Assembly (NCBI GenBank): GCA_945859915.1
Contig: CAMAPF010000034.1
Coordinates: forward strand, 3,006,501-3,070,500
Direction of reading: 5' to 3'
Length of the DNA stretch: 64,000 nucleotides
Source: Cuscuta epithymum
Lineage: Eukaryota; Streptophyta; Magnoliopsida; Solanales; Convolvulaceae
This document shows positions 11,865 to 23,001 of this stretch, one piece after another. The position numbers and the translations under genes were made by a program. Each line of letters begins with the position of its first letter. The first letter of the stretch is position 1. The notes below the pieces were generated by a model that saw only the letters and a program-made list of their open reading frames with translations, made no database searches and had not been told where the DNA came from.

Positions 11865-14800
11865 TTAAGCTAGTACGATATGGGCGGTGATCGGGCGGTA
11901 ACGTAGCCTGGAATTCTCTGTGAGCTGGTTCTTGATAGCGCAACATCCTACTACCAGTACGACAACGAAGAAGGCAATGAAGCTCATGTTAGCAATGGCC
12001 ACCCTCTTCCAGTTTCTCTTGACCTCTTTGATCAACCCAGCCTTGCAAGACTGGCAGTCATAGCACAATATGTTTTGGTCGTTGCTCCAAATTCTGCAAT
12101 CTGTGATATCGACTGAAGAATTTGTTGGGTTTTGGTACTTGGTGATGTGGCAGCCACTAGGCGGGTTGCAGCAACCTGACTGATAATAAGAAATTAAAAA
12201 TTGTATAGTTGAAGTTGAGAGTAGAACTACAAATTACTATATTATTTATTTGAAAGGGAAAATGAAAGTCACAAACAAAAAAAAGTTGGTAAAAGACAAA
12301 GTAAAATAATACTCCGTACAAGTACTTAATTAGCTTAGACATTAGTAATCTGTGACTGTTATTAATCATCTGTATATTTTTCACTTACAAATTTGGTCGC
12401 ATGATTCATAAGTCTTTTGCAATTGAAGGACTTTTTTATTGGAATGTACACTTTCGGGCAGAAAATTTGACGCCAATGCATCTTTTCCAATATATTTTGT
12501 ATTGGAATATCTACTATATTGTGTGAAAGTCTTTAAATTGTAGAAATAATTACATAAATATGACCAAAATAAAGATGATTTACAAAAATATGATTAGTTA
12601 CTAGAGTAGTAATGAAATCATAGTAATTCATATTCAAATTTTGAACTTTAGTTACTACAACACTATGTTGTAGTAATGAATAGTCATATTTATGTAAATA
12701 ACTTTTATTTTAGTAATATTCTTATAAAAAACCCATTAATATAATTTGAAGTTACGGGACAAAAAATTATAAATTTTTCTACAGAAAAATCTAGGGAGAT
12801 GTATTATATTAGTCGTGTTCCTTTTATGTCAACATTAAACTTGCGTTACTCCCTGAAACTAACTCCATCCCCAGATTAAATTTCGAGATATATAACATTT
12901 TTAGTCCAACCAACTCTCTAAATTTTGAGAAATAATTATTCAAAACTTTATGAGCCTTTATAAGATAGTTCTTGTTGGAGGTATTGGTCCTACCAAGGCC
13001 TCCCTTCCACTTTATTATTTAGGCTTGCACCCCATGTTTACTCCCACTTTGATTCCCTGAGTTGAAATCACTCATTGGTGGCCTGTTGACTTACCTGGAA
13101 TCTGCCCCATCTTCTGTCCGCTGCTCCCTTTGATTGTCTTGGCTTATACCCGTGAATGTCCTTCACACCCGTGAGTGTCCTTGTTTTTCCTACCCGTGAC
13201 TTCTCAATAGGCAGGCAGCCTATTATAAAGTCAACACTCCTCCTCTTTGTGAGATAAGCCTGCGAGAGAACATCCCAGTGCAGTGTCTTCCTTCTTCCTT
13301 TCCCTTTGTGTGAGAGTTCCTTAGTGGAGTGAAGAAGAGTGAGTAAACATGGGAGATGGAGTGGCCTAAGCCCTAGAGTGGTGTGTGTGAGTTTAGTTTA
13401 GAAGGTTGGAGACCTGAGCCGGAGACGGAAACGGTCATTACAGTGGTATCAGAGCCAGAACCGCCGTCTGCCGCCGACCTCCGCCGCCCCTCGCCGCCGT
13501 CCTACCTTCTGCCGTCGATTGGAGGTCACCGCTAACTCATTGCCGTCCGACGAAGTCCCTGGAGGTTGCCGAAGGTCCCTGAAATCATCTCTGCTGAAGC
13601 CTCGTTCTTCGTTGTTCTCTGCCCACAGACGCGAGCCTCATCCCCTTGGAGGTTATCGCACGCCGCCAGAGATACCACGTCGCTCGATGCCTGCCGCCGT
13701 CCTCCACTGGTAAATTCAAGAAGCAGAGAACAGGGACGAAGCTTCCCACCTGGGTCGAAGCTGCCCTGTGTCGCTGCAAGGAGGTGCTCGCCGATCGTCT
13801 TAGTCGCAGAAAGCAAAGGACCGTCGCCGGAGATTGATCGCCGTCTGTCTGGAACTCATCTCCGGTGGTCGCTCGTTGCTAGGCCCGTCGCCCGCCGGCG
13901 ACTGTGTGCTCGCCGGCCTTGTCCGATTTCCTTCGTCGCAGGCCTCGCGTAGATGATACGCAAGTGAGGCGCAGTGCTGGATTGGTGAAGCTGTTGGGCC
14001 GCTTGTAATTTTTTTTTGGGAGCTGGGCTGCTGCACGTGAGTTACTAGACCAGGCCAAGGTGCTGGTCTACTAAAGCTGCTGTGTTGTTGGGCTGGTCTG
14101 ATTGGGCTGCTTTGCTGCTGAGTCAGTGGACTGCTGGGCCGAGCTAAACTGGGCCGCTGCTGGGCTGGAGCTGGACCGCTGACTGCTGGAGGTGCTAGAC
14201 CGCCAGTCAACGCCAGTCAACGGTGGTCAACGCCGGTCAACTCAGTCAACATCTCTAGAAAAATCCCAATTTTTTTAAATTGGGTAGGTAAGGTCGAAAC
14301 GCTCTCCTAGGGTTTCGCGAAGGTGAGTTTTCGATAAACTTCCTATTTATTTTATTCCGGTTTTAATTTAATTTTTTCCCCCTCCCCGCGGGCCGCCGGT
14401 TGATTTAATCCCGGCCGCCAACCCCCCAGGTACGTACTAAACTTTCTCCTTTGTGGTAGACTGTTTTAGTTAATTAATTAAATTGCTTTGTGTTATTTAA
14501 ATTAATTGTTATGCGTAGGGGTGGTTTATTGGGTGGTAGGGGTAGAATTGATTAAATTTAATTTTCTGCCCGGAATTGTTTAATTGCCAAAATGTCCATT
14601 TTTTTGCTATGTGTTGCATGCTGCCCGGGGTTATTAAAGTGAATACTTTATAACCCGGGTTGGATTATTTTCTGTCATTTCAGTCTGTTTAGCTTTGTGT
14701 TCCTTTTTTGGTTGATACCATGGCTGCGAATCAGTATGGTATGCTTCCATTTAATGGAAAAACAGATTTTGATATTTGGAAACAGAAAATAAAGTGTGTT

Positions 14801-17800
14801 TTAATACAGCAAAAAGTTTTCAGAGCTGTCACTGGTATTTTCCTTGAATCAGAAGATAAGGCTAAGCAAATTGAAATGAACGAAACTGCTTGTTCTACTA
14901 TTTACTTGAATCTGTCTGATTCTGTGCTTAGGAAAGTGGGTATTCTTGAGTCCGCTAAGGAGTTGTGGGAGAAATTGGATAAGCTCTATACTGATACCTC
15001 TTTACCCGGGAAGTTGTTCTTACTAGAGAAATTCTTTAGGTTTAGGCTTGACCTGACTAAGGATATAGATGAGAACCTGGATGTGTTTAATAAACTGATA
15101 CAGAATATCAAACAAGCAGGTGATAAACACATAGATGATTATACTCCCATAGTATTACTTAATGCCATTCCCGACTCTTATAATGATGTTAAGTCCGCTA
15201 TTAAGTATGGTAGGGATGAGATTTCGTTAGACATTGTTGTGAATGGGTTAAGAAGTAAGGAATTAGACCTGAAGCATGCTAGGGGTAGTGCTAGTCAGTC
15301 CAGGGACTCCGGTGAGGCTATGTTTGTTAGGGGTAGATCTAAGGGTAGGTCTAAGAACTCTAAGCAAAATAGTCAGGGTAAGAACACTAGTCAGCCTGGG
15401 AGGAAGAGGAGTAAATCTAGGAAGAGAGTGTGTTACAATTGTGGTAACACTGGCCATTTCATTAAAGATTGCCCCCACCCTAAGAAGACCGAGCATGCTA
15501 GTGTAGCTGTTGATAAATGTGACCTTGGTGATATTTTGATGGTTTGTGACCATGTTAATTCTGTGAGAAATTCCCTGTCTGAGCATGAATGGTTGATTGA
15601 CTCTGGTTGTACCTATCACATGTCCCCCTTTAGAGATTTGTTTCCTACTTATGAATTATGTGATAGTGGCTATGTTTCCTTAGCTGATAATAAGAGATGC
15701 AATGTGCTTGGTGTTGGTGATATATGTCTGAAGTTTTCTTGTGGCTCTGTGTTTACCATTAAGAATGTGAGGCATGTCCCTGATTTGTGTCACAACTTGT
15801 TATCTGTTGCTGCTTTGGAGAGTAGTGGGTTACAGGGAAAATGGGGGAATGGTTGTATGAAAATCCTGAAAAACTCGCTTGTTTTGTTTAAAGCTGAGAA
15901 GGTGAATAACCTTTATGTGTGTCATGCTAAACCTTTTGCTGAGTCTGTGAATGTTGTATGTTCTGATAAGACCTCTTTGTGGCATAATAGGCTAGGGCAT
16001 ATGAGCAATAAGGGTTTAGATGTCATGCGTAGGGCTGGTTATTTTGGTAAGGACTCTGTGACTTCTGTGCCTTTCTGTGAATCATGTGTGTTAGGCAAGC
16101 AGCATAGAGTCAGTTTTCCTCCTTCCTCTTACCCTAATCTGTCTAAGTGTTCGTCTGTGCTTGAATATGTTCATGCTGATGTTTGGGGTCCTGCCAGTGT
16201 TCCTACCCACGGGGGTAGGAAATATTTCCTTTCTATTATTGATGACTTTTCTAGGAAGGTGTGGGTTTGCCTTTTAGAACACAAGTCTGATGTGTTTGTG
16301 AGGTTTAGGGAGTGGAAAACCCTAGTTGAAAACCAAACTGGCAGGAAGGTTAAAACCCTTAGGACTGATAATGGGTTAGAGTTCTGTAATAAGGAGATGG
16401 ATAAGCTGTGTGTGGATTGTGGGATAAAAAGGCACAAAACTGTGCCTTATACTCCCCAACAGAATGGGATAGCCGAGAGAATGAATAGGTCTCTGTTGGA
16501 TAAGGTTAGAAGCATGTTAGCTACCTCTGGTTTATCTAAGAAATTCTGGGGTGAAGCAGTCACTACTGCTGCCTATTTGGTTAATAGGTCCCCGTCTGTC
16601 CCTCTTGGTGGTAAGTGTCCTGAAGCCGTCTTTACCGGTAAGCCTCTTGATCTGTCTAACCTTCGGGTGTTTGGTTGTGCAGCGTATGCACACCAACAGG
16701 GTGACAAGTTGGATCCTAGGTCTAAGAAATGTGTCTTCCTAGGTTATCCAGAGGGGGTAAAGGGTTACAGGTTATGGGATAGGAATCAGGTAGGCTTTAA
16801 AGTGGTCCTTAGCAGAAATGTGGTGTTCAATGAAACTGATTTTCCTTGCTTGACCGAGTCTGTTTCTAATCTTGAGTCTAGGTCTGATAGTACTCCTAGT
16901 GAGGTGGAGTCTGTCCCTGTTGCTGCTAGTCCTTTATCTGTTGATCCTGTTATTTCTGATGATATTGTTATGCATGATTCTGATTCCTCTGAGCATGATA
17001 GTCCCACCACCTCGAGTGAGGTGGAGCATTTGCATGATACTGAGCATGATTTGCATGATATGGGTGCTGAATCTGATTTTCATGATAACAACAATTTGCA
17101 TGAGTTGCATGTGGAGCCTAGTAGTGATAATTTGCATGATTATCAACTTGCTAGAGATAGGAGTAGAAGGGCTATCAGGAGAACTGCTGATAGTATGCCT
17201 GATTATGCTTTCATTGTGCATGATACTTCTATGTTTGCATTTTCTGTGTTTGAATCCCTAGAGCTGAATGAACCCAAGACCTACCGTGAAGCCTTAGGTT
17301 CCAAAAAGTCTCAGAAATGGATTAGTGCCATGAAAAGTGAGATGGACTCTTTGAGAGTGAACCAGACTTGGACCCTTGTACCTAGACCCCCCAACTGTTC
17401 GGTAGTTGAGTGTAAGTGGTTGTTTAAGGTTAAGGAAGAACCTAGTGATGTTAGGTTTAAGGCTAGGTTGGTTGCGAAGGGGTTTACTCAAAAAGAGGGG
17501 GTAGATTATGCAGAAATCTTTGCTCCTGTTGTTAAATTCACCACTATTCGTATGATGCTTGCTTTAGTTGCTCACCATGACTGGGAAATGAAACAGATGG
17601 ATGTAACTACTGCTTTTTTGCATGGTGAATTGGACAAAACAATTTATATGACCCAGCCTGAGGGCTTTGTGGATCCCAAGAGAAGTGAGCATGTCTGTCT
17701 GCTTAGGAAGGCTTTGTATGGCCTGAAGCAATCCCCTAGGCAATGGAACATCAAATTTGATAAATGCATGATATCTTTGAAGTTCCAGAAATCTGTTTGT

Positions 17801-20585
17801 GATCATTGCCTGTATTTCAAAAATACTTCTTCTGTGCCTGTATTTTTGTTACTCTATGTGGATGACATGTTGATAATTAGTCCTTCTCTGAATGCTATAA
17901 AAGATGTGCAGAAATGTCTTTGTGCGAATTTTGCCATGAAAGACCTAGGTGATGCCAAGAGGATCCTAGGCATAAACATTGTAAGGGATAGGAGTAAGCG
18001 TACTCTTACTTTGAATCAGATTTCTTACATAGAAAAAGTTTTGAGTAAATTCAATATGTTATCTGCTTCTCCTGTTAATGTCCCTATGGCATCTCACTTT
18101 GTGTTAAGTAAGGACCAGTCTCCCAAGACTGCTCCTGAAATTGAGAAAATGAAATTTGTGCCTTATTCCAGCGCAATAGGGTCGGTGATGTATCTTATGG
18201 TTAGCACTAGACCTGATATTGCATATGCGGTTAGTTGCTTGAGTAGATATATGTCCAACCCTGGTTTGCCCCATTGGAATGCTCTTAAGTGGTTGCTTAG
18301 ATATCTGATTTCTACTGTGAAGCATGGATTAATTTTCTCTAAATGTGCTAGTGGTATTGAATTGATCGGTTATGTTGATTCTAACTATGCAAATGATAGA
18401 GATAACAGGAAGTCGACCACTTCTTATGTTTTTACTTTGTGTGGCTCTTGCATTAGTTGGAAGTCTCAACTACAGCCTATTGTGGCCCTTTCTACCACTG
18501 AGTCCGAGTATGTTGCAGCCACAGAAGCGTTTAAGGAAGCCATCTGGCTCAAACGCCTTGTCTCCGAAATTGGGTTTCTCAAAAAGGGAGTTACCATTTT
18601 CTCGGATAGCCAATCGGCTATCCAACTTTGCAAAAATCCTGTATTTCATGATAGAACTAAGCATATTGATGTTAGGTTCCATTTCATACGTGATATTGTT
18701 GATGCAGGTGGAGTCAAGCTGTGCAAGATCCCGTCGGAGTTTAACCCCGCGGATATGGGTACCAAGTGTCTTTCTGCTGAGAAGCACTTGTCCTGTAAAC
18801 GCGTGTTAAACTTTGACTGTGGATAACTGTGGGTTGCCTAATAAAGTGTTTGCCCGTTTTGTCTTTTTTGATATTCCGGGTGACCCGGTGATGATGAGTC
18901 TCCTCACAACCTGTTTTGCTACTCTACACCACTTAGGACCAATAAGGTGGAGAATGTTGGAGGTATTGGTCCTACCAAGGCCTCCCTTCCACTTTATTAT
19001 TTAGGCTTGCACCCCATGTTTACTCCCACTTTGATTCCCTGAGTTGAAATCACTCATTGGTGGCCTGTTGACTTACCTGGAATCTGCCCCATCTTCTGTC
19101 CGCTGCTCCCTTTGATTGTCTTGGCTTATACCCGTGAATGTCCTTCACACCCGTGAGTGTCCTTGTTTTTCCTACCCGTGACTTCTCAATAGGCAGGCAG
19201 CCTATTATAAAGTCAACACTCCTCCTCTTTGTGAGATAAGCCTGCGAGAGAACATCCCAGTGCAGTGTCTTCCTTCTTCCTTTCCCTTTGTGTGAGAGTT
19301 CCTTAGTGGAGTGAAGAAGAGTGAGTAAACATGGGAGATGGAGTGGCCTAAGCCCTAGAGTGGTGTGTGTGAGTTTAGTTTAGAAGGTTGGAGACCTGAG
19401 CCGGAGACGGAAACGGTCATTACAGTTCTCATAATATGGATATCGGGTATTAGCCTTGCAACGTAACTCTTTACACGATTGCCGCTCCAACTGTCAGAGC
19501 TCCGCTGCTATCGATATGCTAGATTTCTGCCGTCGCCAAGCTGCGGCAGCCGGTTGACAGAGCTCCGGCGCTGTCAAAAAATTCCAGAATTTTCGCTGCT
19601 GTCACCAATGGGTCGTCCCGATTATCCAAAACAATTAGGATTTAATTAATTATAATAATTAGATTAGATTAGGGTATTAGAGGTTTAAAAAATTAATTTA
19701 ATATTTATTCTTGTTTATGAAAGATTAGATATGTACGTGCTCCGATTATAGCAATTACTTGTACTTATCATACGGAATTAATATCATACGTCATTGCAAT
19801 ATAAATTATTCCAATGTTAATTTATTATAGATTTTATAAGTACCGTATGTGAATATATTTAGGATCAAATTAAGAAATCAATTGTCTGCCAATATAGAAG
19901 GGAATGTTTTTTTGTTGATAGTATTTTTTTGAAAACACTATGTACTATGTTTTTTGTGTCCACATATCTAGATGTCCGAGTACATAGACAATTTCTGAAT
20001 TAATTGTCTATGTACACAAACAATTAGAGGTGTGTAAATCACAAAATGTACACAAGTTTCGTGTATAAGTAACTTTTTTCTTTGTTAAATTACCTCAAGG
20101 TGATTATGAACGTGGACGAGAGGGGCAGAAGAAGAAGCATTCATCAACCTCCGGCAGACCAGACTTTGTTGAATGCAACTCCGGAAGATATACCAGTGCG
20201 TCTCGACCCTCTTCTGGAGCCACCCCGAGTAGTTACCGAGCCTGAGCTCCATGAACCCTTTGCCGGAAACCGCCTCACCGGCGCCGTCGTTAGTCACCGC
20301 GAAGGCGAAGACGGCGAAGCAAAAGAAAAACACGACGATTACAGATGTGAGAATAACATATGTCCAGAGCAGGCACGAAAAGCACGTCGACCCCATGAAA
20401 CCCATGACGGAAAGTACAAGTATGAAAGCTCCGGCGGCTATCAGTGATTTGTTTATCAGCCGGTCGCACGCCGCCGGCGTGGACTGATGCCGCGAAAGCC
20501 ATATGCCGCAGATTAAGATTGTAATTGAGATTAAGAACGTCATTATGTTAAGCCCTCTTAGCAACTGGTTGCTCAATCTCGCCAT
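11865..20585 (-). CDS. Tetraspanin (TET8-like), intact, copy 1
   Basis: A four-pass membrane scaffold protein of plasma membrane and endosomal microdomains. Exon 1 is 20094-20585 (164 codons) and exon 2 is 11865-12179 (104 codons plus stop), joined in phase 0 at CTTGAG|GTAATT and TTATCAG|TCA. The 268-aa product has the usual length. Membrane segments fall near residues 12-32, 48-66, 71-98 and 224-244. The large extracellular loop has the hallmark GCCNPP at 166-171, preceded by the RSC(I/L) region of exon 1, and the cysteine-rich CYDCQSCKAG typical of plant tetraspanins. The start ATGGCGAGATTGAGC is conserved in copy 2. The only intron is about 7.9 kb because a Copia element sits in it in the opposite orientation. 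Coding sequence and splice sites remain intact, so function is plausible but expression may be affected. Confidence 0.9.
12550..12698. mobile_element. Small foldback insertion found only in copy 1
   Basis: The ends TTACATAAATATGAC and GTCATATTTATGTAA are complementary. The matching place in copy 2 (near 28840-28900) lacks this sequence. It is about 149 bp, non-coding and of unassigned family. It lies in the tetraspanin intron. Confidence 0.5.
12968..12972. repeat. Target-site duplication, left of Copia-1
   Basis: GTTCT here and at 19425-19429 flanks the element. Copy 2 of the duplication keeps the single uninterrupted GTTCT at the same place. Confidence 0.95.
12973..13442 (+). repeat. Copia-1 5' LTR (470 bp)
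   Basis: Starts TGTTGGAGG and ends GGTCATTACA. It contains a TATA-like CTATTATAAAG near 13222-13232 and a short internal repeat of (A/T)CCCGTGA followed by TGTCCTT, near 13149-13200. It is the likely promoter of the element. Confidence 0.95.
13444..13456 (+). promoter_or_regulatory. Primer-binding site, initiator Met tRNA
   Basis: TGGTATCAGAGCC lies one base after the 5' LTR and matches the 3' end of plant initiator methionine tRNA, the usual primer of Copia elements. Confidence 0.95.
13457..14719 (+). other. Copia-1 untranslated leader
   Basis: A GC-rich leader of about 1.26 kb, much richer in C and G than the rest of the window. It has short frames on both strands that I regard as chance. 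At 14206-14249 it has five GTCAA motifs, mostly spaced 10 bp. No conserved domain is visible. Confidence 0.7.
14720..18826 (+). CDS. Copia-1 gag-pol polyprotein (1368 aa)
   Basis: Encodes the whole retrotransposon machinery as one polyprotein. The start at 14720 has a perfect ACCATGG context. In order: gag (FNGKTDFDIWK near the N-terminus); a CX2CX4HX4C zinc knuckle (CYNCGNTGHFIKDC) near residue 237; aspartic protease with DSGCTYH near 294; integrase with the HNRLGHM...CESCVLG zinc site, then DDFSRKV, TDNGLEF and PQQNGIAERMNRS; a low-complexity linker rich in HD-containing repeats; reverse transcriptase with YVDDM near 1045; and RNase H with STTESEYVA and FSDSQSAIQL. This order (IN before RT) defines Ty1-copia. 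No frameshift or stop interrupts it, and the catalytic residues I can check are present. It should act in virus-like particles in the cytoplasm, then in the nucleus. Confidence 0.96.
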   Translation: MAANQYGMLPFNGKTDFDIWKQKIKCVLIQQKVFRAVTGIFLESEDKAKQIEMNETACSTIYLNLSDSVLRKVGILESAKELWEKLDKLYTDTSLPGKLFLLEKFFRFRLDLTKDIDENLDVFNKLIQNIKQAGDKHIDDYTPIVLLNAIPDSYNDVKSAIKYGRDEISLDIVVNGLRSKELDLKHARGSASQSRDSGEAMFVRGRSKGRSKNSKQNSQGKNTSQPGRKRSKSRKRVCYNCGNTGHFIKDCPHPKKTEHASVAVDKCDLGDILMVCDHVNSVRNSLSEHEWLIDSGCTYHMSPFRDLFPTYELCDSGYVSLADNKRCNVLGVGDICLKFSCGSVFTIKNVRHVPDLCHNLLSVAALESSGLQGKWGNGCMKILKNSLVLFKAEKVNNLYVCHAKPFAESVNVVCSDKTSLWHNRLGHMSNKGLDVMRRAGYFGKDSVTSVPFCESCVLGKQHRVSFPPSSYPNLSKCSSVLEYVHADVWGPASVPTHGGRKYFLSIIDDFSRKVWVCLLEHKSDVFVRFREWKTLVENQTGRKVKTLRTDNGLEFCNKEMDKLCVDCGIKRHKTVPYTPQQNGIAERMNRSLLDKVRSMLATSGLSKKFWGEAVTTAAYLVNRSPSVPLGGKCPEAVFTGKPLDLSNLRVFGCAAYAHQQGDKLDPRSKKCVFLGYPEGVKGYRLWDRNQVGFKVVLSRNVVFNETDFPCLTESVSNLESRSDSTPSEVESVPVAASPLSVDPVISDDIVMHDSDSSEHDSPTTSSEVEHLHDTEHDLHDMGAESDFHDNNNLHELHVEPSSDNLHDYQLARDRSRRAIRRTADSMPDYAFIVHDTSMFAFSVFESLELNEPKTYREALGSKKSQKWISAMKSEMDSLRVNQTWTLVPRPPNCSVVECKWLFKVKEEPSDVRFKARLVAKGFTQKEGVDYAEIFAPVVKFTTIRMMLALVAHHDWEMKQMDVTTAFLHGELDKTIYMTQPEGFVDPKRSEHVCLLRKALYGLKQSPRQWNIKFDKCMISLKFQKSVCDHCLYFKNTSSVPVFLLLYVDDMLIISPSLNAIKDVQKCLCANFAMKDLGDAKRILGINIVRDRSKRTLTLNQISYIEKVLSKFNMLSASPVNVPMASHFVLSKDQSPKTAPEIEKMKFVPYSSAIGSVMYLMVSTRPDIAYAVSCLSRYMSNPGLPHWNALKWLLRYLISTVKHGLIFSKCASGIELIGYVDSNYANDRDNRKSTTSYVFTLCGSCISWKSQLQPIVALSTTESEYVAATEAFKEAIWLKRLVSEIGFLKKGVTIFSDSQSAIQLCKNPVFHDRTKHIDVRFHFIRDIVDAGGVKLCKIPSEFNPADMGTKCLSAEKHLSCKRVLNFDCG
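18942..18954 (+). promoter_or_regulatory. Polypurine tract of Copia-1
   Basis: AAGGTGGAGAA-type purine run directly before the 3' LTR. It is the expected plus-strand primer site. Confidence 0.8.
18955..19424 (+). repeat. Copia-1 3' LTR (470 bp)
   Basis: Same length and, by eye, the same sequence as 12973-13442. It is followed directly by the GTTCT target duplication at 19425-19429. Confidence 0.95.
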
Positions 20586-20947
20586 TTTTTGTGATTAAAA
20601 ATTTAAATAAAGAACCGGCCATATATTTCGGATTTTAAGATCATACTATCGTACATAAGGAGTACTTTTCTGTGTGAGCAAATTAAAACCATTATGCTAC
20701 ATAACTATTATGGTATTATAATTAATTCGCTTCAAATCATTATCTTTCTTACCAATTTTGAACGAATTTGAAAGCATGGATATGGCAGGACCTATTTCAT
20801 TTTTGCTTATTATCGATTCTTTTTGGAAGATTTACATATGACTAAAATAATGTCATTTTCTCGAAATAGATTATAATAGTTAAATTTTCACAAGTATAAT
20901 TTTTATTTGTGATTTGACAAAAATACCCTCATAGGATTTACTTTCCA

Positions 20948-21025
20948 ATGGTCGCTGGACTGCCGCCGACCGAAATGTTTTTCCACAATGTCGCCGTTGA
21001 TATGCCAGAGTTCATCGCCGCCAAG
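20948..21025 (+). other. Short exon-like open segment
   Basis: A GC-rich 26-codon ATG frame ending in a donor-like AAG|GTAATC, next to a CCGCC-rich patch. The same segment is kept in copy 2 at about 35756-35833. It could be a captured gene fragment or the first exon of something lost. I find no partner exon. Confidence 0.2.
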
Positions 21026-21621
21026 GTAATCCGCCGCCACTGCTGCCGCGGTGGAAGGGAATTAGGAGAGCTTAATTAGTTATGCAAGGGAACTAGAAAA
21101 GCGTGCAACTAACTAGATTGTTTAATTAAATTATGGGTAAAATGTAATGTTTAATCCTGTTTTTGAAAACTAAAGATATGATCCTTTACTTGGAGAAGTG
21201 CAACTCCATAAGCAATTTTCCTCATTCTTTTTTGCTTATCCATAACATTTTAGTTTATCGATCTTACGAACTGCAAGATCTAATAAGTTTAGATTGACTA
21301 TGAAAGAGCAATTCGATTTTCGAGATTGCTTTTTTAAAACCGGCTATAATATTATGATGATAGTTTATCTGCTTACGAATTACGATTGACTCCAACAGTC
21401 CAACTTTTTGCATGTTTGTGTTTTTACTGTTTACAAATTTTTATTTTGTACTAAACATTTTTTGATAATCAAAATGTTTACCCAATTACCCTGATTTGCC
21501 ATTAAAATGATGAAACGAAAAGGGAGCATTCCCACATATGTGGATTCATTTTTCTTGAACTCCACGGTTTTCAATCGTTTTCCCAATTGTTAACTAGTAT
21601 TCCGTATGAATTTAGACAATA

Positions 21622-21638
21622 ATTATTATTATTATTAT
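21622..21638. repeat. Short (ATT)n microsatellite in copy 1
   Basis: About five ATT units, followed at 21657-21676 by a complementary (AAT)n tract. The matching site in copy 2 (36428-36473) has expanded to about fifteen units. Confidence 0.9.
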
Positions 21639-22807
21639 AGGATTAGTGAAGCCCTTAATAATAATAATAATAATAACTATAATCATAATAGTATAATGCT
21701 CCGAAAGAATAAAAGCTCATTTGTTAACCATGTTGTTCGACTTATTATTAGCCCTATATCAATCCATTTTTTCACCAAAAAATGTAATTTTTAATTTCGC
21801 ACTCTCAATTTTGTGATAATCAAAATAAATACCAATTGTTAATCCTAAACATTTAAGTTACCAAAAAGTTTATTTCAACCCACAAATAATATGACTTGTC
21901 AAAAATAGCTAAAAAATATCAATCAACTAATAACTAAGAGCCGACCGTTGACTGTCTAACACCCCAATGCTTTTATTAAATAAATTAACGATCATTTAAC
22001 AATGATACTAATTACCCTAGTTAATTAAATACGGTACGGGAATTAAACGAGGTTTAATACATATTGGTGAGGCGGCGGTCTGTTTTAGTTGGTATGTGGG
22101 AAGCGTTGCCACTTGTTCCAATTGAAGAAAAACGCAGACAAGGCAGTTTCGTATCAGTAGGCTCGTGAAGAAATAGATGGTAGGTGCTGGAAATTTGTGA
22201 GGAAGAAACGCCCAAAAGAAACTTGCGGCCAGTACATAGGTATTCTGAGTTTAGATAAGATTTAAATTTTTTTAATAATTGTCAATAAGCCGCTAAAAAT
22301 TTCGTCTCCGCGCGAAGAGCCCAAAAATAAGGCGCCAATTGTCAAACGGGGGCCAAACACCTAAAAAAAATTGGTGATAGATTTGGAGTATACAAAGAGC
22401 CCGTTTGGAGACTTCTTTTTTCGGTTTATCAGACTTATCAGTCAGTTTTTTCAACAAACACGTAACTTTTACTTTCGTGCGTTGAATTGTGTAATAAGCA
22501 GAAAAAGTAAGGTTGTAGTTACTTTTCTGACTGTATTGGCTGAATTTACTGTAGATGACCATTTTAGCTATTTTTACATATAATATTTTCTTTATTTGAA
22601 TAATAAAATATATTTTTAAAATATTTTTTGGCATGAATCAGCAGAATCAGCCAAAACAGCTACTTCAGCCAAAACTTCATAAATTTCAGCAAAATCAGCC
22701 AAAACAGCCGATTTTCGTGGTACCAAAGAAGTTTCTGAATATATAACTTTTAATTATTAAAAATTAGATGAATTATCGATATGGAGCATTGATAACTAAG
22801 TAACTAA

Positions 22808-22921
22808 GGATGTTTTTACTTGGACTGTAAAAAGCTGGTCTGGCCTGGCCTGTTTTGGTCTGAACTGGTTTGGTCTGGTCAGGTCTGGTCAGGTACAAAT
22901 TACAGTCCAAGTAAAAACATC
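22808..22921. mobile_element. GGATGTTTT-type MITE
   Basis: 114 bp, with ends GGATGTTTTTACTTGGACTG and CAGTCCAAGTAAAAACATC that are complementary. The centre consists of GGTCTGGT/GGCCTGGCC repeats. The left flank is TAA and the right flank TCA, close to the TAA target seen in relatives. Confidence 0.75.
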
Positions 22922-22944
22922 TCAAGTATAAAATAACTAAGTAA

Positions 22945-22948
<4 letters not shown>

Positions 22949-22996
<48 letters not shown>
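22949..22996. repeat. (TA)n microsatellite
   Basis: About 24 TA units, uninterrupted. The long antisense frame across it is an artefact. Confidence 0.9.

Positions 22997-23001
<5 letters not shown>

Larger units (their letters stand above)
12973..19424 (+). mobile_element. Copia-1, complete Ty1-copia retrotransposon
   Basis: A 6452-bp element with two 470-bp LTRs that I read as identical (TGTTGG...ATTACA), a 5-bp target duplication, a PBS, a PPT and one uninterrupted gag-pol frame. The gag start and long single polyprotein suggest the Tork/Tnt1-like branch. It lies inside the intron of tetraspanin copy 1, antisense to that gene. Identical LTRs and an open frame imply a recent, potentially active insertion. 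The empty site survives in copy 2. Confidence 0.96.
11307..21981. repeat. Segmental duplication, copy 1 (tetraspanin block)
   Basis: Matches 27455-36810 almost base for base apart from inserted elements. Shared sequence starts at TTATCTATTCATTGTCC and ends at TTTTATTAAAT. Removing the Copia element and one target copy leaves about 4.2 kb here. Removing the other Copia element leaves about 4.3 kb in the second copy. The copies are direct repeats with small indels and scattered substitutions. Confidence 0.9.

Noticed and set aside
13519..14210. Open frames in the Copia-1 leader
   Set aside because: Overlapping frames on both strands reflect high GC content; no domain or start context favours any of them.
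16872..17261. Leu/Ile-rich frame inside Copia-1
   Set aside because: It is a shifted reading of the HD-rich linker of the true gag-pol frame.
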